Source: Diphasiastrum complanatum
Taxonomy: Eukaryota; Streptophyta; Lycopodiopsida; Lycopodiales; Lycopodiaceae
Reading direction: 5' to 3'
DNA length: 64,000 nt
Assembly (NCBI GenBank): GCA_029204225.1
Contig: CM055096.1
Span: 35,682,139-35,746,138 of the forward strand
The position numbers were made by a program, and so were the translations under genes. Of this stretch, positions 11,799 to 23,143 are shown one piece after another. Within the stretch, counting starts at the first letter, position 1. Every line of letters begins with the position of its first letter. A model generated the notes under the pieces. It did not search any database and was not told the origin of the DNA. It was given only the letters and a program-made list of their open reading frames with translations.

Positions 11799-12770
11799 CG
11801 TTGTCTTCTAAAGGTATAGTATGGACCGCGATATCAGGTGGAACACCTTTCATTTCTGTGTAGTTCCATGCAAATACATCCTTGTATTTGCAAAGTAAAG
11901 TTTCTAGATCAGAAAGTTGATCTGATGTAAGGTGTGCACCAACATGAATTATGCAATCCATCTCCTCGTCAGAATCTTTAAGATTTAATGGGATTGTTTT
12001 AGCAGGTCCTTCAAAGGAGTGGAAACTTGGTGTTGGTTCCCAATGTGGCTATGGTAACTGGATAACAACATCATCCAGTGTGAAATCTTTAAACTTTTGT
12101 GGAAGATCAAAAGGTGGTTCCACAAAGATCGGCGTTGAGTCACTACCGGACATGGAAGCTTGGTCTAATTGTTTGGTTTCTGTCGGTGTAGACAAGGGCT
12201 TAATCGGTTGTTTAAGCTTCTCATGCATCTATTTTTGACGCTCGGTTGATTTTGTATCAATGAATTTAGTTTTTTGTTTAGTTGTTGTGGGGGCGGTGTT
12301 GTTGCCTCACTTATCATGTCGTCACCGATTGTATCCCAGATTTCATCTGGATACACATCCCATGTATATATCCTATGGAATGGATTTTGGCGGATAAGGT
12401 TTGGCATCTAGATAGAGGAGGACATGTTAATCTGTCATTTCAACATCATTCATATAAAGGATACCTTCTTTCGAAACATGGGCGGTAGAGACGCTAGGTT
12501 CTCCTGGGCACCAAGCTATAGGAATAGGGTCAATCATCCTAAGCGGAATGATGGGTGTATCAATGTCTGTTGAAGATGGTAGAATGTACACATCCTTTGC
12601 AGCGGTTTCTATCCAACATCTGTTGGAATCAACACAGTCAACAATAGCCAATGCTTGACCCCAATTTATAATATTTGTGGATCTCGTATAGCGGTAGTGG
12701 GATTGGATTTGGTCACTATCGGATTCGTCATAAGTGTTGGATGACCAATCATTGTAAACCTTGGCAGGCT

Positions 12771-13187
12771 TTATATGTCCAGTCGAGTCACCCATTTTTC
12801 GTTATTGTCGAAGGTTATTTTACTTCTTTTCCAATCCTGTACAACACCTGTCATCTGTAGCCAGGGTGTACCAAGAAGGAGTTTATAGGTATTGGCATCA
12901 TCTGGTAAATCTAGAATGACACAATTGATTGTAAATTTGACACCTGCAATGCGAACTTGAATATTTGATAAATGACCTATAGGATCTGTGACTCGCTGAT
13001 CAGCCATGCGCAGTTTGTAGCGTGGTTGATTGAGAGTATGGAATTCCCATGACTTTGCCAACGACAAAGCCATTATATTGACGCCTGATCCACTACCAAG
13101 GATAGCGGACACTGCGGGATAGTCCTTATAAGTCATAGGCAAGGTGATGCTAGTCCCCTTAGCAACCCCTGTGTTTATCATATTCAT
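12771..13187 (-). pseudogene. Gypsy aspartic protease domain with altered active site
   Basis: The 138-residue frame contains a retropepsin-type fold signature: AVSAILGSGSGVNIMA, then the second half with LLLGTPWLQ. In plant Gypsy proteases the active-site loop reads D-S/G-G-A/S. Here the Asp position is Gly (codon at 13095-13097, GGT where GAT is expected). A single A-to-G change therefore inactivates the enzyme. The Gly/Asp-rich, non-globular part of the polyprotein continues downstream to about 12165 in broken frames. Confidence 0.75.
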
Positions 13188-13454
13188 AGGAATCTGAAAA
13201 AATTTAGGAATCTCTTTCGGTTTGCGCTATTCGTCAAGAATGAGAGGCAGCTGAAAACTATGATGGATATAGCATTGAAGCCCTGTGAAAGATTTTATCA
13301 TGCTATGGAATGGCATGGTGATTTGAGCTTGCAAGAGTTCAGAGAATACCTCAAGTCCTTGTAGGGATTACTTTTTTTTGGGGATTTGAGTAGATAACAA
13401 ACCTTTTGTATTTTCTTCCTCTTGCAAAAACTCATCTCTAAATTTATTGTACTG

Positions 13455-15286
13455 TCATTGTTCCACTTTTGGATCTCGGTAATCTTTGGGTAAAGTGGAA
13501 GCTATCATTGGGCTCCCTGGATGGTCAACTGATTTGGCAATGTGTTGCTGTTGTTCTTGGTGTTGGCGTTGTGCTCTAGTGAGAACTCTAACAGGTTCGG
13601 ATGATATATGATGTGCTGGAAGGATTCTATTAGGCTGTTTAGGACAGTCTTTGAAATTGTGTTGCGAACACAATCTGGACACTCCGCATGGTATTGGTTC
13701 TTAAATTTACAGTCAGCCATGAAGTGGCCAGTTTTGTCACAAATAAAATAGCGGTTGCTCATTGGTCCTGTGGCAATAGCATAACCATGTTGGATGGCTA
13801 GCTGTGCTGGATTTTTTGGTGGTGTGGAATACTCATCCCATTTGCACGAGCATGAGTTGTCGGTTTGATATGGTTGAGAACTAGCAGATGGGAGTGTTGT
13901 ATCGTGATTATATGAGTGATCGTAGGAGTTATCTACAACATGTGTTTGTGCAGATTCTCGAGGGTGTCGTTTTTGTGCTCCTAGATCAGGTTGTCCCCTT
14001 GGAGGTGGTCCTAAGAGCGCCAACTGTGGTTGAGGTTCATGTCTAGATTGTCTGGGCAACTCTTGTATATGGACTTGGTTGTTTCATGGTGGATAATGCT
14101 GAGTTTGATTTTGTGAAACAAATTGTTGTCAAGGAGGTTGATAATGTCCCCTTGATTGGTTGTGAGGCTGGTTCCTCGGGTTATAATAGCAATAGAGTGA
14201 GGTATGACCCATAAAGTCACAGATGTCGCATTTGATCAAGGAAGTATCTGGGACCGGTTGGTATGATGGGCACTCATTGCCATTCTGTGCACCTCGACAG
14301 TGAGGGCACCATGTATTCTCTCGTCTATGGTGGATTTGGCTAGTGAGTAATTGACCCGACATCGAGCTTTGGATAGACTTCAGAGTGTTTTGAAACTCTT
14401 TTGTGAGTTTCTCCATCTATTGCTGGTGTTGCTGGCAACTCCATTTGTGTTTTCCATAACTGTTCCCGTGTTTTCTCATTTGGTTGAGCTTCCTGGACAG
14501 CATGATGTGCTCTCCATTCATGTGGCTCATCAACATATGATCCCTCGTCCTCTTCCCGAATGGCATCAGACATTGCTTTTTTCAATGATGTGTATTCATC
14601 ATTGGAGTGAAGTTCACGTCCTATCCATCGTGGGAGTCCAACGAGGAACCAAATGATGAGCATAGATGCGGTTGGTTGTTCTTGTACCTGACTTTTTAAT
14701 CTCTTAAATCCTTCCATGTAGTGATGTACTTTCTCATCTTTTGTCATTTTGATGTTACTCAGCTTGATAAAAGGACTTCGATCAAACAAAATGGCTTAAA
14801 ACATTTGATGAAGGCTTCCTTCAAGAGTGACCAGTCTCGTTTATCATCATGATCAAGGTTAAAAAACCATTCTCATGCTCAATCGATCATGGTCATCGAG
14901 AAGAGCCGAACCATGGCTTTTGGTGATGTCTCGCCATAGACATCACATGCATTCTCAAAGACTTGAAGAAATCTTTGAGGGTCAGTGTTGCCGTCGTACT
15001 TAGGTAAATCTAACTTGAGAGTACGTTTTTCAGTACGCGGAACATTATTTTCAAAAGCTCCGTTTAAGTGAGCTTGTCCATGTGAAGATTCTGCAGCATG
15101 AAAGTGTGGTCGATCATATGGAACTTCAGCTCGCATGGGTTCCCATCTATCAAATGGGTTGGTTGATGGCTCATGGATTTGGGACTTCATCCTAGAATAT
15201 CTATTGAATCGAGCCTGTTTAGTAGATGGAGAGACCATCTCTGGTGGATAGTCTTCTGTGGAATTCGGATCGTAAGGACGATTCAT
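13455..15286 (-). pseudogene. Gypsy gag and zinc-knuckle region
   Basis: The frame starts at 15286 and carries a gag-type segment (LDLPKYDGNTDPQRFLQVFENA). It is interrupted near 14880 and resumes in another frame (14789-14340) with VHHYMEGFKRLKSQ, typical of the retrotransposon gag core. Two zinc-knuckle-like motifs follow: CDICDFMGHTSLYC (about 14227-14186) and CDKTGHFMADC-like (about 13735-13700); the second lacks the usual first Cys-X2-Cys spacing. At least two frameshifts separate the parts. The role would be capsid formation and RNA packaging. Confidence 0.75.
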
Positions 15287-15559
15287 AGCAAATCTAGAGT
15301 AACTTAGGATTGGGTATGTAGGCCTCTTGGACTCTTTGGTAACTTGGCTGTTTTTTGTTTTTTGTTTTTTGGCCAGGGATATTAGTCAGAGACGAATAAT
15401 GTGGTGGTGTCCAAATGGCACCATTTTTTTTGGTGTAAGGATTTTTCAATAAACTGGGAAAGAACTGTGGTAATTGGCAAACACTGTGATCTAGTCAAAT
15501 AATAAAGCTGATTTTGTTTTGGAGTTGACTTAGTTCAGACTGTAAGTTGAAGCTCTCAG

Positions 15560-15915
15560 TTGAGGTTTGATTGAAAATCCCCAGTTGAGAGTTGATAGAA
15601 AATTCTTGGTCGAGATTGGATAGAAAGGTCTGGTCGAGATCTGAGTGAATGGCATCGGTCGAGATCATACAAAATGCTTCGGTCGAGATCTGATTGAATG
15701 GCTTCGGTCAAGATCAGACAGAATGCGTTTGGTCAAGATCTAACAGAATGCATTCAGTCGAGATCATGATGGAAGGCTTTGGTCAAGATTTAACAGAATG
15801 AGTTCGGTCGAGATTGGGACGGAAGGCTTCGGTCGAGATTTAATAGAATGCCCTCGGTTGAGATTTGATAGAAAGCTTCCAGTCGAGATCTGACAGAAAG
15901 CCTCCGATCAAGATC
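15560..15915. repeat. array of degenerate GGTCGAGATCTGA motifs (right)
   Basis: Around 14 copies of a unit of 24-26 bp (CTTCGGTCGAGATCTGATTGAATGG and variants ending AGAATG or GGAAGG) run in the same orientation as the array at 9330-9850. It lies just outside the Gypsy PBS-like site, where the end of a 5' LTR would be for a minus-strand element. The possible LTR edge is TGGTGTAAGG at 15431. Confidence 0.65.
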
Positions 15916-17014
15916 AATCTTAAATGTCTAGGTGCATATCTCAATTATACATGTATAACACCACATTTAGATCTTCTTCTAAACCATAAATAGGTTAATG
16001 AATTATCCTTTCCACAGAAAGAGACATTAACCTGCAAGTAACTGTTCCTCACATTACTTGTTCATATGTCTATGCACTCTGACAAGTTTAAGTATACGAT
16101 ATAAACTCAATAAATAGGAAACACATAGTAGATCCACAAGGTTAAGATGTACATAAGCAACCTATCCAACTATATTCCTATACATAAACATTATAAACTG
16201 ACAAATATCCACAATCTGCATATGTTACTCACATAACTCACTGAGAATCTTACAACTCAGCTACAAAAGAACTCTATTTTTCATGAGTAAATAACATATC
16301 TGGGAAATCTTTGAAGTGAATAACTCCACATCACAAGTTTTCCAACCATCTAACTCTTATTAACAAAATTCCTTCTACCAATCAGCCTACAATAGATCTT
16401 AGCATACAAACCAAATTTAGGCTAATTTATACAGACATCTTTGGACATAGAGTTAAGATTAAAACTTTATTCCACTGATCCAATCCATAACAAAATGGTA
16501 CTTTGGTAACAATTAGTGAACCTTAATATAATCTTTACCACTACTTCCCATATTCATGAATATCTCACAGCTCAATAACCCCAAAACTCCTCTAGTTCCA
16601 AATTAATCAAAATAATCACTTAGAGAGTTCCTCTATTTCAAACTGGATAGTTTTACCTTTGCACACATACAAGATTTTTTCCCAAAAAATCAATGCAACC
16701 GGCTGATTCCTTGAAAGACTTATTCCTATTTTTTTCTTCCCCCCTTTTAAAAAGAAATTCCATAATTTCAATTGAAAAGTTCTCAGGAGACAACATATAA
16801 GATATCAAAGATTCGAAAAAGTCAGTAATGAGTATCCAATACTATTACAAACCCGACTTTTTCCTCAAAATCACAAAATATATTATCTCGAATGATAGAA
16901 ATATTATCTCTCAATAATCAACTATCAAATAGAGACTAACGTTAGGGTTCAGGAAATCTAAGTTCCGAGCCATATTCAAAAAACTTATAAGAAGGTACAA
17001 TTTCATATAGTTAG
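15916..17014. other. AT-rich DNA with no gene seen
   Basis: About 1.1 kb of AT-rich sequence has no long reading frame and no repeat I could match elsewhere in the window. It may be the outer part of the Gypsy 5' LTR or unrelated target DNA cut by the Copia fragment that starts at about 17015. Confidence 0.4.
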
Positions 17015-18675
17015 TTGAGAGCCTTACCCAGATCTTTCCAGACAACCAAAACTCTACTCGCGAAAGTTCCTACCATGACCCTCAAAAAGGCAATTATTGA
17101 AATTCGAGAGGAAGTCGAGGCTAGAGAACACCTTGATCACAAGGATGGTTCTGACCAGTCTATCTACGGCAACAAAGAAAAATCCAAGAAACAATTCAAG
17201 CCTAAGATGGAGTCAAATCAAAGGCAAGATCATGATCAGCAAGCAGAGGAGACCATCAAAGGCAACTGAAAGAGCAAAGGGAGGTCGAAACAACAAGGTG
17301 GAGAAAAGAAAACTTGCGTGAGATGCAGACGAGATGGGCACATAGTTGATACGTGCTGGCTCAATCCAAAGATTGAGTGCATCCACTACCACAAGAAGAG
17401 TCATGCAGCCATAGACTATCACCTGAACCCAAGAAACAAATCAGCACAAAACAGATAGGAGAACGACAACAATTCATCCTATGTCGAGGAGCCTGAGAGC
17501 TCAAAAGTAGGCGAAGAAAGATGGAACATAAATTGTTTGACCGTCTACATCTGTGAAGACGTGTGTGAAACGTCTACATCTGACACACATGAGGTGATTC
17601 TTGATTCAGGAGCCACCTCACACTTCATGACATCAAGATGAATAATGTCTGATTTTAGAAGTGCTGATCTTTCAAAATTCATAGTTCTTGGAGATGGATC
17701 CAAACATCAAGTGAACGGTATTGGTTCACTGTGGCTCAACACGAATGGAAGAGGCAGACGACTCGAAGACATTTTGTTTGTGCCTACACTGCAGCAAGAC
17801 TTGCTTTCAGTGGCAAGAATAGCTGATGTAGGGATGCGTGTTACATTTTCTGACGAAGCATGTAACATGATTGATGCCTGTCCCAGTACCTTGATCGCTC
17901 AAGGCAGAAAAAAAAAAATCTATATCACCTGACGACATGCCTGCCTACAAATCAGATGTATTAGACTCATGATGAATCGCCAGACACCTTGTGGCACATG
18001 AGACTATGCCACATGAACTCAATGTCACTTTATCAAACAAGCCATCATGGAGCAATAACAGGGGTCAGCATCTCGAATGCAACCAGTTCGACCACCTGTG
18101 ATGCATGTCTGAAGGATAAGATGTCACGCACTCCATTTATCAAAGACTCCTACAAAACAACCAAGATTCTGGAGTTAGTGCATTTTGACATCTGTGGACC
18201 TTTCAATGTGATCTCAGTAGGAGGTTCAAAGTATTATATAACCTTCATTGATGATTATAGTAATTTTGCCAGAGTGTACTTCATTCAGAATAAACCTGAA
18301 GCACTTAACGAATTGGGCAAAGAGATGCACATGCAACAAAGTGAAGCAGATCAGGACAGATCGAGGTGGCAAATACATCTCGAATTGTTTCATTGACTTC
18401 TGCAATGATTGTGGTATCACTCATAGAAGGACTGCAGCCTACACACCGAAGCACAACGGTGTTGTAGAAAGAAATAATAGGACCCTGATGGAAGCTTCCA
18501 GATGCATGATGGCCTACTCGAAGGCTACAAGGGTACTATGGGCTGAAGCACTAGCTACAGCCGCATACATCCAGAATAGGACAGGGAAGTCCGTTGTCCC
18601 TCACACGACACCACACGAGTTATGGTGGGGAAGAAAGCCCAATCTATCTCACATCATAATCTTTGGCTGTGCAGA
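17015..18675 (+). pseudogene. Ty1/Copia gag-protease-integrase fragment
   Basis: The 3' half of gag (RALPRSFQTTKTLLAK) is similar to the gag at 27340-27480. A CCHC knuckle (CVRCRRDGHIVDTC, about 17318-17359) and a protease loop (LDSGATSHFMTS, about 17600-17637) follow, then a stop at 17639. The GAG-pre-integrase part (17645-17932) comes next, then the integrase finger (WHMRLCH...CDACLKDK). The catalytic core has FIDDYS, IRTDRGGKY and TPKHNGVVERNNRTL. A frameshift lies around 18335. The fragment ends in the integrase at FGC, where an LTR begins at 18676; RT and RNase H are missing. Confidence 0.8.
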
Positions 18676-19291
18676 TGTTGGTTGATTCTGACAAATCCCC
18701 AAGATACTCGGACAGAGCAACTCAAGAGCACCTCTCATCTTAGACCGAGGAGGTCTCTGAGAAGACGAGACAAACGAAGACTGAGAGCCGAGTATGAGAG
18801 CCGAGGAGTACTAGTAGTAATGACAAGCAAGAACCTTTTTCTACATTCTGTCTGACTCTCTTATTGCTCAATCTAGTAGTCTGTTCTTAGCGAATTATTA
18901 TTAGTCTAGTTGTTCGTGACTAATATTTAGTCTTGCCTTTCACAACTAATTCGTGATTGATTATCAGTCGAGCTCAGTCTAGCTCTTCGCAAATAATTTG
19001 CAACTAATAATTTGTCTAGCTGTTCATGACAAATTATCTTTCTAACATTTTGGTATTTAATGTTTGGCTACGTAATCAGATCGAACGTGATTTCAATCAC
19101 TAACGTTCTCTTTGTGTCTAATAGGCGTAGTCATGCTTAGGAAAAGAGTAAGATAGCTCGTTCCGCTGTGCACAAACACTTTCCGTTCAAGTTCGTTAAT
19201 TTTTTGAGTTTCAAGTTCGCTTCTTTTTGTGTTCATTTCTTTTTTAGTTATGTTCGTTTCTCACACTCACACACCTTCTTTTAATCCAACA
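18676..19291 (+). repeat. Copia 5' LTR (616 bp)
   Basis: It begins TGTTGGTTGATTC and ends ATCCAACA, a TGTTGG/CCAACA inverted terminal pair. A PBS follows at once. The first 150 bp are the reverse complement of 42241-42366, and the last 230 bp are the reverse complement of part of 46390-46590, which shows membership of an LTR superfamily shared with elements E2 and E3. GCAGA immediately before it (18671-18675) would be the target duplication, but the other end of this element is lost. Confidence 0.75.
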
Positions 19292-19304
19292 TGGTATCAG
19301 AGCC
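19292..19304 (+). promoter_or_regulatory. primer binding site
   Basis: TGGTATCAGAGCC matches the complement of the initiator methionine tRNA 3' end, the usual minus-strand primer of plant Copia elements. It touches the LTR end. Confidence 0.85.
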
Positions 19305-19445
19305 ATTTTTGTAGCTTGATAAGCTTCCATAGTACAAGACTGTACTAGCCGATAGAGTAATTGTCTTCTTGTTCTATAATTCAGTACCAGATTTTCATAC
19401 TTAAGTCACTGATAGTTTTTCCTATCACTTAGACTAATCTTCCAC

Positions 19446-19985
19446 ATGGATTCCCAAGGAAAAGCCAGTCCTATCATGGACAAGCTAGATGGAGCCAATT
19501 ACCATCTATGAAAATTTAAGATGAAATTTAAGATGAAAACTATACTAATGGCTAAAGAATTGTATGACATTGTTACAGGTGTAGAAGGGAAATCCGAAGC
19601 AGCAATCGCCAAATGGAAGTTGAAGGATGGAAAGGCTTTCGCATTGATCATCCTCAACATTACGGATACCCAGATCGGCCATGTATCCGAGGCCCATACA
19701 TTGAAAGAAGTCTGGGACATCTTGAGCACACTATACAAAGTGCGAGATATAGCTTTCAAGCTACATCTCAGGAAGAAAGTTTACTCCCTCAAGATGGCGA
19801 ATGGTGATTCCCTGCAGAATCACATCAATCAATTCAAGACCTGCTAAGGCAAATGGCCGTTGTCGGATCTGTCATAGACAATCAAGACGCAATGATACAA
19901 CTGCTTACAAGCTTGCCAAGCTCATATGACAGCTAAGTGATGATCATCACGACACATCCATACCTGACTCTTTTGAGAGTCATTA
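19446..19985 (+). pseudogene. Copia gag, truncated
   Basis: The frame opens MDSQGKASPIMDKLDGANYH, almost the same as the E3 gag at 51514. It contains the UBN2/gag polypeptide core (IGHVSEAHTLKEVWDILSTL). A premature stop (TGA at about 19508) replaces the Trp found in E3, and a small ATTTAAGATGAA duplication follows. The gag ends abruptly near 19985, where a Copia of opposite orientation begins. Confidence 0.75.
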
Positions 19986-20130
19986 AAAGTCAATTTCTAG
20001 GTTGTGAAGAACTCCTAGATCTTGCATCTTAAATTCACTACCAAGTGCATGTTTAGTTTCTTTAACTAGTTCTTCATTATTTTCACTAAGAATGATATCA
20101 TCTACATAGATGAGAAGAATAACTACAAAG

Positions 20131-20606
20131 TTATACAAACTTAATGTACAATGAAGAGTCATATTCACTAAGATGAAATCCGAGTGATATGAGAAAGGAG
20201 TTGAGCCTTGCATACCAAGATCTTGGAGCTTGTTTTAGTCCATAGAGTCTTTTGAACAAAAGACAAACTTTTGATTCCTCACCAACTTTTACAAATCCAG
20301 GTGGTTGTTCCATGTAGATCTCCTCCTCAAGGTTAACATTGAGAAAGGCATTAGAAACATCAAGTTGAAACATCCTCCAATTGTGATAACATGCAAGGGA
20401 AATGAGAATTCTTATAGTTGCAACAGGTGCAAAAGTGTCTTCATAGTCAAGACCTTTGATTTGAGAGTAGCCTTTGGCACAAAGTCTTGCTTTGAATTTG
20501 TTGATGGATCCATCATTATTGTATTTGATCCTGAATACCCACTTACATCCAATGACATGCATGTTGTTTGGTGGTTCCACAGGCTCCCATGTGTTGTTTG
20601 AATCAA
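20131..20606 (-). pseudogene. Copia B reverse transcriptase fragment
   Basis: The 149-residue frame (20580-20131) covers the fingers and palm of a Copia RT: GCKWVFRIKYN, ARLCAKGYSQIKGLDYEDTF, DVSNAFLN and LYGLKQAPRSWYARL. The YVDD box is in the next frame (about 20115-20095). The frame between them is shifted at about 20140. Downstream thumb and RNase H are absent because of the truncation at 19983. Confidence 0.8.
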
Positions 20607-20787
20607 GGCTTCAAACTCAAGGGTGGGTCATTGCTTCAACCCATTTCTTGGATTGAAGTGCTTCTTGGACATCTTTAGGCTCTTTATCTGATATGAAGAA
20701 TGCATGATAGGAAATTTCACCTTCCACTTGCCTTCCTTCCTCATCATAAGTGAGCCTTTTTGGCTCGGATCTTTCTCTTGTGGATCT

Positions 20788-21822
20788 TCATGGTATAGGT
20801 ACTTGAAGTTGCTCCTCCTCAAGCCTCGACCTCACCACTTCTTGAACAGCATCAAGATTGATGATTGTTGATCCTGCATGAGACTCCTTGATCTTCGCTT
20901 CATCCAAGTTAGATTTTTGATCTTCATGAAAGATCACATCTCTACTTACAACATTCTTGTCAGTAGAGGAAAGATAATCTTTATATGCTTTCTTAGAAGA
21001 TGCATATCCAACAAAAATTCCTTTAATAGCACTAGGATCATCTTTTCTCCTAGTCTCTAAAGGTACATGCACATAGCATAAACAGCCAAAGATCCTAAAA
21101 TGATCTACCTTAGGCTTTTTCTTATACAACATCTCAAATGGTGTTCTTCCTTCTATTGCAAGATTAGGAAGTCTATTACAAAGATAATTTGCACATGCAA
21201 CTGCTTCTCCCCAAATTTCTTTAGGTAGAGATGCTTCTAGCCTAATGGCTTTTGCACATTCACACAAAGTTCTATTCTTTCTTTCAGCAACTCCATTTTG
21301 CTGAGGAGTATAAGAACAAGAAAATTCTCTTTGTATTCTCTCTTTCTCACAAAAGTCTTTAAACTTATTAGAGGTATATTCACCTCCACTATCACTTCTC
21401 AAAGCTTTTAACTTGAAAGAAAACTATTTTTCTACATAAGCTTTGAAAGTAAGGAAAATATCATAAACCATGGCTTTAGAAGATAGCATGTAGATCCAAG
21501 AATATCTTGTATAATCATCTACAAAAGAAACAAAGCAATTTGCTCCTCCTTTGCTTTTGGTTGAAGAGAAATGAACATCAGAGTGCACAAGATCAAATGG
21601 ATGTTGTGTTTTGATGCTTGATCTTGGAAAAGGTCTTCTATGTGATTTTGCCAAAACACAAGCTTCACAAGGTTGAAGCTCCTTTGACAATGTCTTTGGT
21701 AGTCCAACAACTTTTCCTTCTTTGACCAAAGATTGCATTACTTTGAAATTGGGATGTCCCAATCTCTTATGCCACAAATCCTCCTGACGAACCTTGGTTT
21801 CATAAGCAACATCTGAAAACAC
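20788..21822 (-). pseudogene. Copia B integrase
   Basis: Two consecutive frames are separated by a stop and small shift near 21420. The first has the HHCC finger (HKRLGHPNFK ... CEACVLAKSH) and the first catalytic Asp (LVHSDVH). The second starts at RSDSGGEYTSN with the second Asp, and has PQQNGVAERKNRTL with the Glu. The region after the core includes the Copia KKPKVDHFRIFGCLCYVHVP block. The catalytic triad is conserved, but the frame is broken between the first and second acidic residues. Confidence 0.8.
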
Positions 21823-23143
21823 TCTTTCTAGAATCTAGTTTGTACAGCTTTCCAATTCTAGGTCCTCTAGCAACCACTTCATTTTCTCTTGAGATTATAC
21901 ATTTGTCAACATGAAATTTGACATCCAATCCACTATCAAACAATTGTCCTACACTAATGATATTCTTGGTTAGTCTAGATACATAAAGTACATCATGCAA
22001 ACAAAAAGATTTTGATGATGATGCATGCAATGGAATACTACCTATTCCTTCAATTCTACACTCTACATCATTAGCACTATAGATTGATCTTTTTGCACCT
22101 AGATATGGCATGAGACTTGTGAAAGAGTTTCTAAAACTAGACATATGGGAACTAGCCCCACTATCTATCCACCAGATTTCTTCATTCTCGAAAGGAAAAG
22201 ATGAAAAACTAGACATCATTAAAGAATCCTCTCTTTCACTCTCAATACCCTCACACTCTTCCTCATTAGTAAGGTTAGCTTGCTTGGACTGGTTCTTTTT
22301 CTTGAAACAGTTTGATGCATAGTGGCCCTTCTCTTTCAAGAAACATTTGATCTTTGATAGCTTCTTCTTGCCACTGGATATTGCAGCTTGTGAGGATTGA
22401 TCCTCACTACCTTCTTTGGCTTTGTCCTTCTTGAAGTGTTGTTGACCTTTGTCTTTGCCTCTTGAATTGTCCTTGGTGAAGAGTGCTTTGTCATCTCCAT
22501 TATCCTTCAATGAAAGTCTGTTGATTCTCAGCATCTTGTTCTCTTGCCTGCTTTCTTCAGCAATGAGAACTCCTTGAAGAGTCTCCAAAGATGGAAGCTC
22601 CTCCTTAACAACATAAGTCTGAACAATATTGTCATACTCATCTCTTAGTCCATTAAGGACTACTTGAACAAGTTCAATGTTCTTAAGAGCATCACCAATA
22701 CCAGCTAACTCTTGATGAGGATGTTTAACTCTCATTACATAATTTGAAGCACTCTCATCTACTTTCTAATAACTTAAAAAAATTTGATTTCTAAGTGTAA
22801 GCAATCTAGGAGTATTTCTTATTTCATAGATTGTTTTAAGAGTGTCTCAAGCCTCCTTGACAATGGTGCATGTACTGATCTCCCTTAACACTTCATTTGT
22901 GACATTCATTTTTATCAAATGAAGAGCAATCATCGTTCTCTTCTTGAATGCTACAGCTACATTAGGTGTTGCAGGTTCTTCTTCAGCTCCACTTACAATG
23001 TCCTTTACATCCCGTAGAGTCAATAATGATTCCATTCTAATCTTCCACATTGCATAATTGGAAGATGTTAATCTCTCACTATGCTCCAAAAAATGTGAAT
23101 CACATGAAGACATATTCACTTTGAGAAATTCTAGTAATGACAA
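21800..23143 (-). pseudogene. Copia B gag and protease
   Basis: Gag residues similar to the intact element (SNYAMWKIRMES, ALHLIKMNVTNEVLREI) are followed by a break at 22800-22740. A 311-residue frame then has the gag C-terminus, a Lys-rich linker, the degraded CCHC knuckle, the protease active site DSGASSHM, and the GAG-pre-integrase domain. The protease Asp is present. Confidence 0.75.

Larger units (their letters stand above)
10201..15430 (-). mobile_element. Ty3/Gypsy retrotransposon, defective
   Basis: On the minus strand the order is gag (15286-14340), CCHC region, protease (near 13095), reverse transcriptase (11798-10901), start of RNase H (10888-10700) and integrase C-terminus (10623-10201). 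The order protease-RT-RNase H-integrase marks Ty3/Gypsy. A PBS-like TGGTGCCATTTGGACACC lies upstream of gag at about 15406-15423 (in complement). The frame is broken at many places. The last part of RNase H plus the zinc-finger and DDE core of integrase are missing between about 10700 and 10623. Motif arrays at 9330-9850 and 15560-15915 flank it and may be LTR sequence, but I could not match two LTRs along their length. Confidence 0.8.
19983..23143 (-). mobile_element. Copia element B, lacking RNase H and both LTRs
   Basis: A minus-strand gag-pol related to the intact element at 53068-57036. Gag starts at about 23113 (MSSCDSHFLEHSERLTSS) and breaks at 22800. The following frame (22735-21800) has the gag C-terminus, a zinc knuckle reduced to CFLKEKGHYASNC (one Cys lost), and the protease loop WWIDSGASSHM. 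Integrase (21822-20788) has WHKRLGH, SFVDDYTRYSW, RSDSGGEYTSN and TPQQNGVAERKNRTL. RT (20580-19983) has DVSNAFLNVNLEEEIYMEQ and LLIYVDDIILS. It stops just after the RT active site at 19983. No PBS or LTR was found beyond 23143. Confidence 0.85.
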
